Positions 18,209 to 29,043 are shown, numbered from the stretch's first letter. The stretch: DNA of 35,520 nt from an uncultured Lewinella sp. (GCA_937949535.1 CALEDI010000328.1:1-35520); one strand, 5' to 3'. The notes: generated by a model from the sequence alone, not told the origin. Made by a program: numbers and translations.

Positions 18209-19882
18209 ATGAAAGCCACCCCGAAACGCGCCGCAAAACTCGCCAAACTACGCACCCAAGAATTTGACCTCGTCGTCATCGGCGGGGGCATCACCGGAGC
18301 CGGAGTTGCCCTCGATGCCGCTAGCCGAGGCCTCGAGGTGCTCCTTGTAGAACGCAATGACTTTGCCTCCGGCACCAGCTCAAAATCAACCAAACTCATT
18401 CACGGAGGGCTCCGCTATCTCAAGAATTTGGAGATCGGGCTCGTCCGTGAAGTAGGGCAAGAGCGCGCCGTGGTTCACGACATTGCGCCCCACCTCGTCC
18501 GGCCAGAAAAGATGCTGCTACCGCTCGTTGAAGGCGGATCGCTCGGCAAACTGACCACCAGCATGGCCCTCTGGGTATATGATTTCCTCGCCGACGTAGA
18601 AGGCGACGACAAGCGCGTGATGCTCACTAAGGAAGAAACGATGGACTACGAACCCCTCGTCCGGAAAGACATCCTGACCGGCGGCGGTTTCTACGCCGAA
18701 TACCGTACCGACGACGCCCGCCTGACCATCGAAAACGTAAAAACCGCCGAGCACCACGGCGCTACCGCCCTCAACTACACCGAAGCGACCGACTTTGTCT
18801 ACGACGACGATGGCATCATCTCCGCAGTAGTCTGCCATGACCGCTTTACGGACGAAAAAATCACCGTAAAAACCAAGCACGTCATCAGTTGTACTGGCCC
18901 TTGGGTAGACGAGCTGCGCGGGGTAGACCGCAGCATGACGGACCGCCACGTTTTCCTCTCCAAAGGCGTACACATCGTAGTCTCTCGCGAGCGGTTGCCA
19001 CTCCAGCACGCCGTCTACTTCGACGTTGAAGACGGCCGGATGTTCTTCGCCATTCCCCGCCTACGCTGTACCTACATCGGCACCACCGACACGGCCTACA
19101 AAGGCGACCCCGACGCCATCCCGACCTATAAAGAAGACGTGGAGTACATCCTGAAAGGAACCAACGCCATCTTCCCCTCCGTGAACCTGAAGATAGACGA
19201 CGTAGAATCTAGCTGGGCCGGCGTCCGGCCCCTCATCTTTGAGGAAGGCAAAGACGCCAGCGAAATGAGCCGCAAGGACGAAATTTTCGAATCAAAATCC
19301 GGCCTACTCTCCATCGCTGGCGGCAAACTGACCGGCTACCGCAAGATGGCCGAGCGCGTCGTAGACCGCGTTGGCGACCAGATGAAGGAACGCGGCGAAA
19401 AGTTGAAGGACACCCACACAAAAGACATCTACCTCACCGGCGGCCCTTTCCAAGACTTCGCGGCCGTGCTTACCTACGAGAAAGAAATCGCTGCCCAGCT
19501 AGAGGCCGCCAGCCTGGCGCCAGACCGCGCCGCCTACTTGGTGAGCAACTACGGCAAGCAATCTCCCGTCATCATTCAGGAAGCCCTGAAGCGCAGTGAA
19601 GGGACCGATGTGGCCCGCCTGGCCTGCGCCGAAGCGGCTTGGTGTATTGAGAACGAACTCACCCTCTACCCCATCGATTGGGTGGAGCGGCGCAGCGGCC
19701 GCCTCTACTTCGACATGCCGAGCATTGCGCCCGTGCTAGACGAGGTGTTGGCCGTCTTCGCCGACGCTTACCAGTATACCGAAGAAGACCTCGCTGCCGA
19801 ACGCGCCAAGGTAGAAGCGGCCATCAAGTGGGTATCTACTTTCGAGGCCGCACCAGAGGGGACGGTGGTGCATGAGGTGTAG
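18209..19882 (+). CDS. glpD: Glycerol-3-phosphate dehydrogenase (FAD-dependent)
   Basis: FDLVVIGGGITGAGVALDAASRGLEVLLVERNDFASGTSSKSTKLIHGGLRYL; HIVVSRERLPL; ORF track start 18185, in-frame ATG at 18209 (MKATPKRAAK). Confidence 0.95.
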   Translation: MKATPKRAAKLAKLRTQEFDLVVIGGGITGAGVALDAASRGLEVLLVERNDFASGTSSKSTKLIHGGLRYLKNLEIGLVREVGQERAVVHDIAPHLVRPEKMLLPLVEGGSLGKLTTSMALWVYDFLADVEGDDKRVMLTKEETMDYEPLVRKDILTGGGFYAEYRTDDARLTIENVKTAEHHGATALNYTEATDFVYDDDGIISAVVCHDRFTDEKITVKTKHVISCTGPWVDELRGVDRSMTDRHVFLSKGVHIVVSRERLPLQHAVYFDVEDGRMFFAIPRLRCTYIGTTDTAYKGDPDAIPTYKEDVEYILKGTNAIFPSVNLKIDDVESSWAGVRPLIFEEGKDASEMSRKDEIFESKSGLLSIAGGKLTGYRKMAERVVDRVGDQMKERGEKLKDTHTKDIYLTGGPFQDFAAVLTYEKEIAAQLEAASLAPDRAAYLVSNYGKQSPVIIQEALKRSEGTDVARLACAEAAWCIENELTLYPIDWVERRSGRLYFDMPSIAPVLDEVLAVFADAYQYTEEDLAAERAKVEAAIKWVSTFEAAPEGTVVHEV

Positions 19883-20122
19883 GGTTTGGCCACCAAGACG
19901 TATTACCAGCGTGAGTTTAGGCCCATTATTGTTGGGGGCGGCCCAAATGGGCCTGCCTGATCGACGAAGCAGGATGGATTTGTTACCAACGATTAGATCA
20001 AAAAGGATCAAACCATCATAGCGCACACCACGTTAGAGCAACGTACTTTTGCACGCGCTTACAACACCAAAACAGCCGTAAGCGTGTCATCCCCCAACTC
20101 TACCCATTAGCTATCCCGAAAT

Positions 20123-21184
20123 ATGCGTCACGAAGTAAAAATTGGACTCCTCACGATCGTTGCCATCGCCGTTGCCTTCTGGGGCTATAAATTCATTCAG
20201 GGAAGCAACATCCTTTCCAGTTCCAGTTTCTACTACGCCGTCTACGACAATGTGGATGGCCTAACGATCGGTACGCCAGTCACCATCAGCGGTGTAACGG
20301 TCGGCTCCGTCAACGACATACAACTAGACCAGGTAGAACGCAAAGTAAAAGTCTCCTTCGACATCAAGAAAGGCATCAACATTCCGCAAGGAACCGACGC
20401 TTACATCTCGACCATCAGCCTGCTTGGCGAAAAAGCCGTAGCCTTGGAATACGAAAAGCCCTGCTTCGGAGACGGCGACTGCGCTGCCGAAGGCAGCGAA
20501 CTCAACGGCTACACCAAAGGCATCATCGACTCCTTCACCGGCGGCGGAGGAAAAGACGACGCGAGCCCAATAGATGGCTTCAAGGACCAATTAAGTACTA
20601 CCCTAGACAGCCTAGAGTACAAGCTCTTCAGCCCCGAAAGCGACAACCCCATTGCCCGCAGCTCCAACGACTTGGCCGTCACGATGGAAAACCTAAAAAA
20701 GAGTACCGCGCGCCTCCAACGCATCATGGACCAGAACGCCGGAGAGATCAACACCACCTTCGACAACCTCGCCAGCCTAACCAATACCCTCGCCACCAAG
20801 CAAGAAACCATCGCAGGCCTGATCGATAATGCAGAAAACTTCACCGGAGACCTCAGCAAGTTGGAGCTCGAAAAGACGATGACTGAAGTCAACCAAACCA
20901 TCGCCAACCTCAAAAACACCCTCACCCAAGCAGACAAAGCCATGGGCGGTGTCAATACCATCATGAACAAGGTTAACGCTGGCGAAGGAACCCTAGGCAA
21001 ACTACTTACCGACGACAAAATGTACGACCGCCTAAACAGCACGGTATTCAAGGTAGACACCTTTCTGGGCAACTTCCAAGACAAACCCTACCGCTACATC
21101 CCCTTCAAGAGCCGCAAGCGCGTACTGAAACACGACCGTAAGGACGCGGAACTGGCCGAAGAGCAAAACACCGGTGGGCGGTAA
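20123..21184 (+). CDS. MlaD/MCE family ABC-transport substrate-binding protein
   Basis: MRHEVKIGLLTIVAIAVAFWGYKFIQGSNILSSSSFYYAVYDNVDGLTIGTPVTISGVTVGSV is a canonical MCE N-terminus. Confidence 0.92.
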   Translation: MRHEVKIGLLTIVAIAVAFWGYKFIQGSNILSSSSFYYAVYDNVDGLTIGTPVTISGVTVGSVNDIQLDQVERKVKVSFDIKKGINIPQGTDAYISTISLLGEKAVALEYEKPCFGDGDCAAEGSELNGYTKGIIDSFTGGGGKDDASPIDGFKDQLSTTLDSLEYKLFSPESDNPIARSSNDLAVTMENLKKSTARLQRIMDQNAGEINTTFDNLASLTNTLATKQETIAGLIDNAENFTGDLSKLELEKTMTEVNQTIANLKNTLTQADKAMGGVNTIMNKVNAGEGTLGKLLTDDKMYDRLNSTVFKVDTFLGNFQDKPYRYIPFKSRKRVLKHDRKDAELAEEQNTGGR

Positions 21185-21189
21185 CCTAC

Positions 21190-21786
21190 TTACCGTTCAA
21201 AAAGCCTCCGCATCTTCACTTCCTCCATCACCTCCGCCAAATCTTCTCGGCTGATGCGCTTGGCGAGGTAAAGCCCTTGAATCATTTTCACCTGATCGTC
21301 GAGCGGCAAGAGTTCATCAATTTTCAGGAACCGCTCACGGAGGTACGCATCGCGCGCAACGCGCATTTGGGCGATGAACGCATTCACGCGCTCTTCGTCT
21401 TCCGGGCGGTAGTAAAAAGTAACGTTTGAGTCGCCGTAAAGAATTTTGAGACGCTCCTCCTTCGCCAAAAGATAGAAGGGGTACACGAAGCAAAGGCCCG
21501 TCAGTACCGCAGGCACATAGAACCACCAAGTACCTCGAATGCCAGCCCAAAGGAGCCAAACGACCCAGAAGGCAAAGACGAAATTCAGCAGGACAGAGAC
21601 CAACAAGAAAGTCTGGCGCACATCAAACCCACGGCCTTGCACCACAGAATCGAAGGAGATGTCTTCCCAATCCAGTTTATAACCATCGAAGCGGCCAAGC
21701 GATTTACGCTCCACCAGTAGTGCAGCCCGCGTGATGCGGAATTTGCGGTAATCACGGCCTTTTTCTTGGTGGAGCGTTGCAGACAT
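21190..21786 (-). CDS. Membrane protein with PH-like region and SHOCT-like C-terminus
   Basis: MSATLHQEKGRDYRKFRITRAALLVERKSLGRFDGYKLDW; central TM pair; C-terminal MIQGLYLAKRISREDLAEVMEEVKMRRLF. Confidence 0.6.
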   Translation of the reverse strand: MSATLHQEKGRDYRKFRITRAALLVERKSLGRFDGYKLDWEDISFDSVVQGRGFDVRQTFLLVSVLLNFVFAFWVVWLLWAGIRGTWWFYVPAVLTGLCFVYPFYLLAKEERLKILYGDSNVTFYYRPEDEERVNAFIAQMRVARDAYLRERFLKIDELLPLDDQVKMIQGLYLAKRISREDLAEVMEEVKMRRLFER

Positions 21787-21908
21787 TATAATAGGATTGG
21801 TGGTAAAAGAACACGCAATAGGCAGACGAAAGTTGCCCGCAGCAATATAACGACATTCAATCACTTTTTGTGGCGCGGACGCAGGATGCAAAGTTGGTTT
21901 TTTGTCTA

Positions 21909-21932
21909 GGTCGAGCCTTTCCAAGGCGAGTT
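21909..21932 (+). repeat. 24-bp direct repeat, left copy
   Basis: GGTCGAGCCTTTCCAAGGCGAGTT, identical to 24600-24623. Confidence 0.85.
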
Positions 21933-21944
21933 AGCCGCCAACCA

Positions 21945-23567
<1,623 letters not shown>

Positions 23568-24584
23568 ATGCCCGCAAATAAAAACGCCCTCCTCCGCTAC
23601 CGCACCATCGACAAATGCCTCCAGAACCACGGCCGCAAATGGACGCTCAACGACCTGATTGAAGCTTGTTCCGATGCGCTGTATGAGTATGAGGGCAAGG
23701 ATACCTACGTCAGCAAACGCACCATTCAGCTGGATATTCAACTGCTGCGCAGCGACAAACTCGGCTACAATGCTCCCATCGAGGTCTACGAAAAGAAGTT
23801 TTACCGCTACGCTGACCCCGATTTCTCGATCACCGACGTACCACTCACGGAGGGCGACTTAGATGTGCTCTCCGAATCGGTGGCAGTACTGCGGCAGTTC
23901 AAGGATTTCTCTTTATTCAGCGAGCTCAATGGCGTAATCCAGAAGCTGGAAGACAAGATTTACCATGCGGCAGGTACCGAGCCGCCGGTTATTCACCTCG
24001 ACAAGAACGAGCAACTCAAAGGTTTGGCACACCTCGACGTTTTGTACCAAGCCATCACGAAGCGCATCGTTTTGAAGATCAGTTACCAATCGTTTTCAGC
24101 CCGACAGCCGAACGACATCGTCTTCCATCCCTATCTGCTCAAGGAGTTCAACAATCGCTGGTTTCTGGTTGGCCGGCGAGCGGATCACAAACCAATCCTC
24201 ACCCTTGCGCTAGATCGGATAGCCAGCATCTCCCCCGACCTGAAGACCGACTATTTGCGCGACGACTTCGACGCCGACACCTATTATAAAGACACTTTTG
24301 GGGTGACCGTACTCGGCGTACCGCCCATCGAAGTACGTCTTTGGGTCAACCGCCAGAACGCGCCCTATGTGCTCACCAAGCCTTTCCACCATTCGCAACG
24401 CCTCATTGAACGACGCAAGACGGGCGGGATTGAGATCGCTTTCACCGTCCACCACAATTTTGAACTGGAGCGGTTGCTCTTGGGCTTTGGCTCGTCCGTT
24501 GAGGTGTTGGGGCCGACGAGGTTGAGGCGGAAGATGAAGAAGGTTTTGGGGGAGGCGCTGGGGCATTATGAGGAGGCTCGGTAG
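23568..24584 (+). CDS. WYL-domain transcriptional regulator (HTH + WYL)
   Basis: MPANKNALLRYRTIDKCLQNHGRKWTLNDLIEACSDAL, YVSKRTIQLDIQLLRS, ITKRIVLKISYQSFSARQPNDIVFHPYLLKEFNNRWFLVGRRAD; ORF track N-terminal extension is translated repeat. Confidence 0.92.
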   Translation: MPANKNALLRYRTIDKCLQNHGRKWTLNDLIEACSDALYEYEGKDTYVSKRTIQLDIQLLRSDKLGYNAPIEVYEKKFYRYADPDFSITDVPLTEGDLDVLSESVAVLRQFKDFSLFSELNGVIQKLEDKIYHAAGTEPPVIHLDKNEQLKGLAHLDVLYQAITKRIVLKISYQSFSARQPNDIVFHPYLLKEFNNRWFLVGRRADHKPILTLALDRIASISPDLKTDYLRDDFDADTYYKDTFGVTVLGVPPIEVRLWVNRQNAPYVLTKPFHHSQRLIERRKTGGIEIAFTVHHNFELERLLLGFGSSVEVLGPTRLRRKMKKVLGEALGHYEEAR

Positions 24585-24599
24585 ACAGGTCTTCATCCT

Positions 24600-24623
24600 G
24601 GTCGAGCCTTTCCAAGGCGAGTT
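24600..24623 (+). repeat. 24-bp direct repeat, right copy
   Basis: GGTCGAGCCTTTCCAAGGCGAGTT, identical to 21909-21932. Confidence 0.85.
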
Positions 24624-24728
24624 TGACAAAGTTGCAAAGCGACTAATTTATTGGAGAATCGGATACCGTCGCTTCGCGGCGGCAACCTCGGGCCGGAGGC
24701 CCTCCACCCTCCACCCCAAACCAAACAG

Positions 24729-24764
24729 CCCGCCCCTCCGGAATAAACCGAAGAGGCGGGCTAA
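24729..24764 (-). terminator. Candidate terminator after the flotillin gene
   Basis: AGCCCGCC...GGCGGGCT hairpin between the convergent WYL and flotillin genes, followed on the minus strand by TGTTTGGTTTG. Confidence 0.45.
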
Positions 24765-24788
24765 AAAACTACGAATCAAACTACTCAA

Positions 24789-26357
24789 TTAATTCTTCGA
24801 AGACCCGGGCTTTGTGCTCTTCGAGGCAATCCGTCTGGTCTGCGGGCCTGTTGGGGCATCTTCGGTAGGCTCGGGTTCTTGCTGTACTAGGCCGCTGGGG
24901 AGGCTCATCCCGCTCTGGCTCAGGAAGTCGTTGAGCTGGGGAACCATGCCGTAGAGGCCGGAGACGAAGTTGCCTACGCCCTGCCCGTTGCCGTTGTCGT
25001 AGACGATCACCTTATCGATCTCGATGTCCTTGATGGCATCGACCTGAATTTTGGTGAGCGCTTCGAGCTTGTCTAGCATCAGGTAGTTGATGGCGCTTTG
25101 GGCATCTCCGCCTGCGGCGGAGACGAGCTTCTGGAAACCTTCGGCTTGCTTCTTGAGCAACTCCTCCATACCCTGGGCTTCGGCTTGGTACTTGGCGAGA
25201 GCAGCGTCGGCTTCGCCTTTTGCGATTTCGCGGCGGCTCTCGGCTTCGGCTTGGGCGGCGATGACGGCCTTCTGGCGCTCAATGTCGGCCTGAACGACCT
25301 GCTCGGCTTCCTTCTCGGCCTTCTCCTTCAGGGCGCGGGCTTTCTCGGCCGCTTCCTGGGCTTTGTAGGATTCTTCTTGGGCCTTGGCGATGGCGACTTT
25401 GCGGGCGGCTTCGGCGCGGCGGTTGGCTTCGGCGAGGGCTACGTCGCGGGCGGCGTTGGACTCGGCGATCTTGATGGCCGCTTCGTTCTTACCCTCTTGG
25501 GCTTCGGCGTTGAACTTTGACTCCCCGATTTCGGCGCGAGAGTTGGCGTCGGCGACTTTGATCCGTTGCGCTTGGGTGGCTTCGGCTTCACCGACCATTG
25601 CGCGGGCGTTGGCGTCGGCAATTTTGATGCGCTGCTCCTGCGCAGCTTCGGCTTCACCGATCTCCGCTTGGGCGGTGAGGGCAGCTACCTTTGTACGCTG
25701 TTCTTGCTGGGCTTCGGCGCGGCCGATGCTACCGGTACGCTTCTCTTGCGCAACCTTCACTTCGGCTTCGTTGATGGCGCGGGCGGCGGCTTCTTGGCCG
25801 AGGGCGGCGATGTAGCCAGACTCGTCCTGAATATCGGTAACGTTTACGTTGATGAGGCGCAGACCAACCTTGTGGAGTTCTTCGCCTACGTTGGAGTACA
25901 CGCTGGAGACGAACTTATCGCGGTCGGTGTTCAGCTCCTCGATGTCCATGTTGGCGATAACGAGGCGCATCTGACCCATGATGATGTCTTGGCTCAGGCG
26001 AGCAACTTGCTCGCGGGTGAGGGAGAGCAGGCGGTTGGCTGCGGCTAACATCAGGCTCTCGTCTTCGCCGATACCGACGGTGAACTGAGACGGGACGTTT
26101 ACGCGGATGTTCTGCTTCGAGAGGGCATCCTTGAGGTTAACGTCGATGCTCAGGGGGGTGAGGTCCAGGAATTTGTAGTCTTGGATAACGGGCCAGACGA
26201 AGGCCGCACCACCGGCGTAACATTTAGCGGAGGCTCCGCCTCCGGTTTTACCGTATACGACGAGGATCTTATCCGACGGGCAGCGTTTGTAACGGCTGAC
26301 GAGGAAAAATACGAAAAGTACGACGAGAAGGACTACGCCTCCGATTAATTCTAACAT
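24789..26357 (-). CDS. Flotillin-like SPFH/band-7 protein
   Basis: N-terminal TM and SPFH region (DKILVVYGKTGG...), long Ala/Glu-rich coiled coil (AEANRRAEAARKVAIAKAQEESYKAQEAAEKARALKEKAEKEAEQV). Confidence 0.93.
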   Translation of the reverse strand: MLELIGGVVLLVVLFVFFLVSRYKRCPSDKILVVYGKTGGGASAKCYAGGAAFVWPVIQDYKFLDLTPLSIDVNLKDALSKQNIRVNVPSQFTVGIGEDESLMLAAANRLLSLTREQVARLSQDIIMGQMRLVIANMDIEELNTDRDKFVSSVYSNVGEELHKVGLRLINVNVTDIQDESGYIAALGQEAAARAINEAEVKVAQEKRTGSIGRAEAQQEQRTKVAALTAQAEIGEAEAAQEQRIKIADANARAMVGEAEATQAQRIKVADANSRAEIGESKFNAEAQEGKNEAAIKIAESNAARDVALAEANRRAEAARKVAIAKAQEESYKAQEAAEKARALKEKAEKEAEQVVQADIERQKAVIAAQAEAESRREIAKGEADAALAKYQAEAQGMEELLKKQAEGFQKLVSAAGGDAQSAINYLMLDKLEALTKIQVDAIKDIEIDKVIVYDNGNGQGVGNFVSGLYGMVPQLNDFLSQSGMSLPSGLVQQEPEPTEDAPTGPQTRRIASKSTKPGSSKN

Positions 26358-26396
26358 GATTTAAAGGGTTTGAATGTGTGATTTTAAATTAGTGTA

Positions 26397-26906
26397 TTAG
26401 AGTGTACTGACGCGAACAAGCCCGTCGGTATCAATTTCTTCGACTACGATGGGCGCGCCCGTTGGGATGTCTTCCGTAGCGTTGGAGCGGGCTTTAAACT
26501 CCCGTTTGGTTCCTTTTACGTTTACTTGTACGAGGCCCTCGCCTCCGGCGGGGATGCGTAGGTAGACGGTTCCTTTCTCCATAATTGCGTCGTGAACAGA
26601 CCAATTGACGTTAGCTTGCTGGGAGAGCAAGAACTTCAGGATCATGCTCAGCACGTAAACCCCCACTGCACCTGCGGCCGCGCCCACCATAAATGCTAGT
26701 ACGGGATTGGCCTCCGAAATGAGCACCAACCGCACCACCCACGCACTGATGGAGAAGAAGGTAAGCACGCTTTTCACGGCTCCCAAACCATCTGCATCGG
26801 CGTCGAGGTCGATGTCCAAATCAAGCCCTCCGAGGATGGAGAGCAGTAGCAAAATGAGCAGCAAACCGCCGCAAATCAATGCTATATAGGTGAGTATCAG
26901 AATCAT
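26397..26906 (-). CDS. NfeD/YuaF-like membrane protein, operon partner of flotillin
   Basis: TM segments and C-terminal OB-like region (EKGTVYLRIPAGGEGLVQVNVKGTKREFKARSNATEDIPTGAPIVVEEIDTDGLVRVSTL). Confidence 0.8.
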   Translation of the reverse strand: MILILTYIALICGGLLLILLLLSILGGLDLDIDLDADADGLGAVKSVLTFFSISAWVVRLVLISEANPVLAFMVGAAAGAVGVYVLSMILKFLLSQQANVNWSVHDAIMEKGTVYLRIPAGGEGLVQVNVKGTKREFKARSNATEDIPTGAPIVVEEIDTDGLVRVSTL

Positions 26907-27049
26907 GAGCGATCAACTTTATAGGTGCTTAATTTCTATACCACAAGAACGCGCAAACATATGGTTTTAGGTTAATCGTTCGTCGAGGAAGGTGCTAGGT
27001 TGGTCGGGAAATGGGGTTTGAGTTGGGCAATTCTGGGGGCGCCGAGGTC

Positions 27050-27094
27050 GCGAAGGGCTGAACGTTGCCTACCGGCAAGCCTTCAACCCTTCGC
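27050..27094. repeat. Long imperfect hairpin
   Basis: GCGAAGGGCTGAACG-TTGCC-tacc-GGCAA-GCCTTCAACCCTTCGC. Confidence 0.6.
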
Positions 27095-27221
27095 TAAACA
27101 TGAGCCCCCTTCGGGACCAGACAGCACTAAAACTCCCCTTTGTTAAGCGGTATTTCAGGGCCGGAGGTCCACTTCCCGTAGCGTGAGGGCCCGCCCCCAC
27201 GTATTCGTTATGTATTTGGTT

Positions 27222-27345
27222 CCAAACCGCTATACATCGACTAAAACCCCCTCCCTAAATCCCTCCCCACGGGGGAGGGACTTGTGAAAACGCTACGCGT
27301 TTTAGCGTAAGGGCCACTTAATCAGCGTCAATGTATAGCGGTTTG
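27222..27345. repeat. MITE-like palindromic element, copy A (contains 63-bp core 27242-27304)
   Basis: 19-bp terminal inverted repeats CAAACCGCTATACATCGAC (27223-27241) / GTCAATGTATAGCGGTTTG (27327-27345), 18/19 matching; flanked by direct repeat ATTTGGTT at 27214-27221 and 27346-27353. Confidence 0.65.
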
Positions 27346-27413
27346 ATTTGGTTGTGTACACGAAGGTCCGGCTACAAATTCAGGAGTTCGCCCTATTGAT
27401 TACCTTCGCCCCC

Positions 27414-28598
27414 ATGAAAACAGTAACCCTCCAGAAAGGTAAAGACGGTGCCATCCGCCGCCGCAATCCGTGGGTATTTTCTGGCGCGATCAAGCGCGAG
27501 GAAGACGGCATTGAAGACGGTGATTTGGTAGCCGTAGACGCCATCAACGGCGACCGGCTCGGCTACGGGCACTACCAAAGCGGAGGCATCCGAGTACGGT
27601 TGTTGGGTTTCGGAGAAGAGGTGTTGCCGATTGAGGAGATATTTCGTGACAAGCTGGAGCAGGCGCTTAGCCTGCGCCAACAACTCGGTTTGGCGGATGA
27701 CCCGCTGACGAATGCCTACCGCGTTGTCCATGCAGCAGGCGATGGGTTGCCGGGGCTGATCGTAGACCGCTACGCTTCTGTCGCTGTTATTCAGTGTCAT
27801 GGTATAGGTATGTTTCGGCAGCGCAAACTAATCGCGAAGGTGCTGATGGAGTTGATGGGCGACGAGATAACGACCGTCTACGACAAAAGTGCCAAGACCC
27901 TACCCGATCGCTACCCCGCCGAAGACGGCGTGTTGTTGGGCGAGCAAGTTACCGAAGTTGTTGTCTTAGAAAACGGCCGCCGTTTTCGGGTAGACATTGC
28001 TAGCGGGCAAAAAACGGGCTTCTTCCTAGACCAGCGAGACAACCGCTGGCTGCTTGGCAGCTACGCAAAAGGCAAACGGGTGCTCAATACCTTCTGCTAC
28101 ACCGGTGGGTTTTCGGTGTATGCGCTTTTGGGCGACGCAGCGCAGGTGCAAAGTGTGGACCTGAGCGGCAGCGCGATCGACCTCACCAACGACAACGTGG
28201 GCCGTAACGGAGACTTCTCCGCCCAACACGAAGCCTACGCCGCCGACGTAATGGAGTGGCTCAAGGAGCACGCCAACGAAGACCCCTACGACATCATCAT
28301 CGTAGACCCGCCAGCCTTCGCCAAAAACAAACATAAGCGCCACAAAGCCGTACAAGCCTACAAACGCCTCAACGCCCGCGCTATGAAAGCCATCAAACCC
28401 GGCGGTTTGCTATTCACTTTCAGCTGTAGCCGCGTAGTGGAGCGCCAGCTTTTCTACGACACCATCGTAGCCGCAGGCCTAGAAGCCGGACGCGACTGCC
28501 GCGTCCTCCATCATCTCAGCCAAGGAGCCGATCATCCCGTAAATCTATACCACCAAGAAGGAGAGTACTTAAAAGGGCTAGTCTTACGCATCGGATAA
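27414..28598 (+). CDS. rlmI: Class I SAM-dependent rRNA (cytosine-C5) methyltransferase, RlmI-type
   Basis: MKTVTLQKGKDGAIRRRNPWVFSGAIKREE (PUA-like), GLPGLIVDRYASVAVIQ, SGQKTGFFLDQRDNR, VLNTFCYTGGFSVYAL, DIIIVDPPAFAKNKH. Confidence 0.92.
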   Translation: MKTVTLQKGKDGAIRRRNPWVFSGAIKREEDGIEDGDLVAVDAINGDRLGYGHYQSGGIRVRLLGFGEEVLPIEEIFRDKLEQALSLRQQLGLADDPLTNAYRVVHAAGDGLPGLIVDRYASVAVIQCHGIGMFRQRKLIAKVLMELMGDEITTVYDKSAKTLPDRYPAEDGVLLGEQVTEVVVLENGRRFRVDIASGQKTGFFLDQRDNRWLLGSYAKGKRVLNTFCYTGGFSVYALLGDAAQVQSVDLSGSAIDLTNDNVGRNGDFSAQHEAYAADVMEWLKEHANEDPYDIIIVDPPAFAKNKHKRHKAVQAYKRLNARAMKAIKPGGLLFTFSCSRVVERQLFYDTIVAAGLEAGRDCRVLHHLSQGADHPVNLYHQEGEYLKGLVLRIG

Positions 28599-28768
28599 AA
28601 ATCGTTACAATTTCAACCACTTTTCACTTACGAAAGTATAAAAACCTGTCAATCAGGTAACAATAAGTACACATACTTAATCAAAAATTAACCAAAAACA
28701 AACTTACAAATCGTAAAAAAACACCAAACGCGAAGCCGTTAAACAAGCGACTATACCAACACTAATCT

Positions 28769-28777
28769 TATCTTTGC
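28769..28777 (+). promoter_or_regulatory. Bacteroidota -7 box (TAnnTTTG type)
   Basis: TATCTTTGC in an AT-rich ORF-free intergenic region. Confidence 0.55.
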
Positions 28778-28780
28778 GAG

Positions 28781-28900
28781 CAAGATAACAACAACGTCAT
28801 ATTTGACGGTAGAACAAGAATTTAGGTTTATTTTTCATGAGAGACGCTGTGGACAACACAGTCGTATAGTAAGGCCCAAGCGCGATTCGCTTGGGCTTTT
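28781..28900 (+). ncRNA. Candidate small RNA
   Basis: Between a -7 box and a strong terminator; hairpins CGTCA-tatt-TGACG and CTGTG-gacaa-CACAG; no ORF above 10 codons. Confidence 0.35.
28874..28900 (+). terminator. Rho-independent terminator
   Basis: GCCCAAGCG-cgatt-CGCTTGGGC-TTTT. Confidence 0.8.
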
Positions 28901-28963
28901 CATTTCCCCCTACCACTACTTTTCTTAACCGCAACAAGAAAAGGACTATCGCACCTTTACATT

Positions 28964-28981
28964 TTAGCGAATTTTCGCTAA
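28964..28981. promoter_or_regulatory. Operator-like palindrome 1
   Basis: TTAGCGAATTTTCGCTAA (TTAGCGAA-TT-TTCGCTAA) upstream of the acyl-CoA dehydrogenase gene. Confidence 0.65.
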
Positions 28982-29029
28982 ATAATTGCTTGTGCCCTTG
29001 ACCAGCTCCCCGCTAACCCGTAACTTCGC

Positions 29030-29043
29030 AGCGAAAATTCGCT
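29030..29043. promoter_or_regulatory. Operator-like palindrome 2, just downstream of a -7 box
   Basis: AGCGAAAATTCGCT; same half-site as 28964-28981; adjacent to TAACTTCGC at 29021-29029. Confidence 0.65.

Noticed and set aside
25087-26048. Plus-strand ORFs over the flotillin gene (e.g. 25098..25520, 25566..26048)
   Set aside because: Low-complexity shadows of the Ala/Glu-rich flotillin coiled coil.
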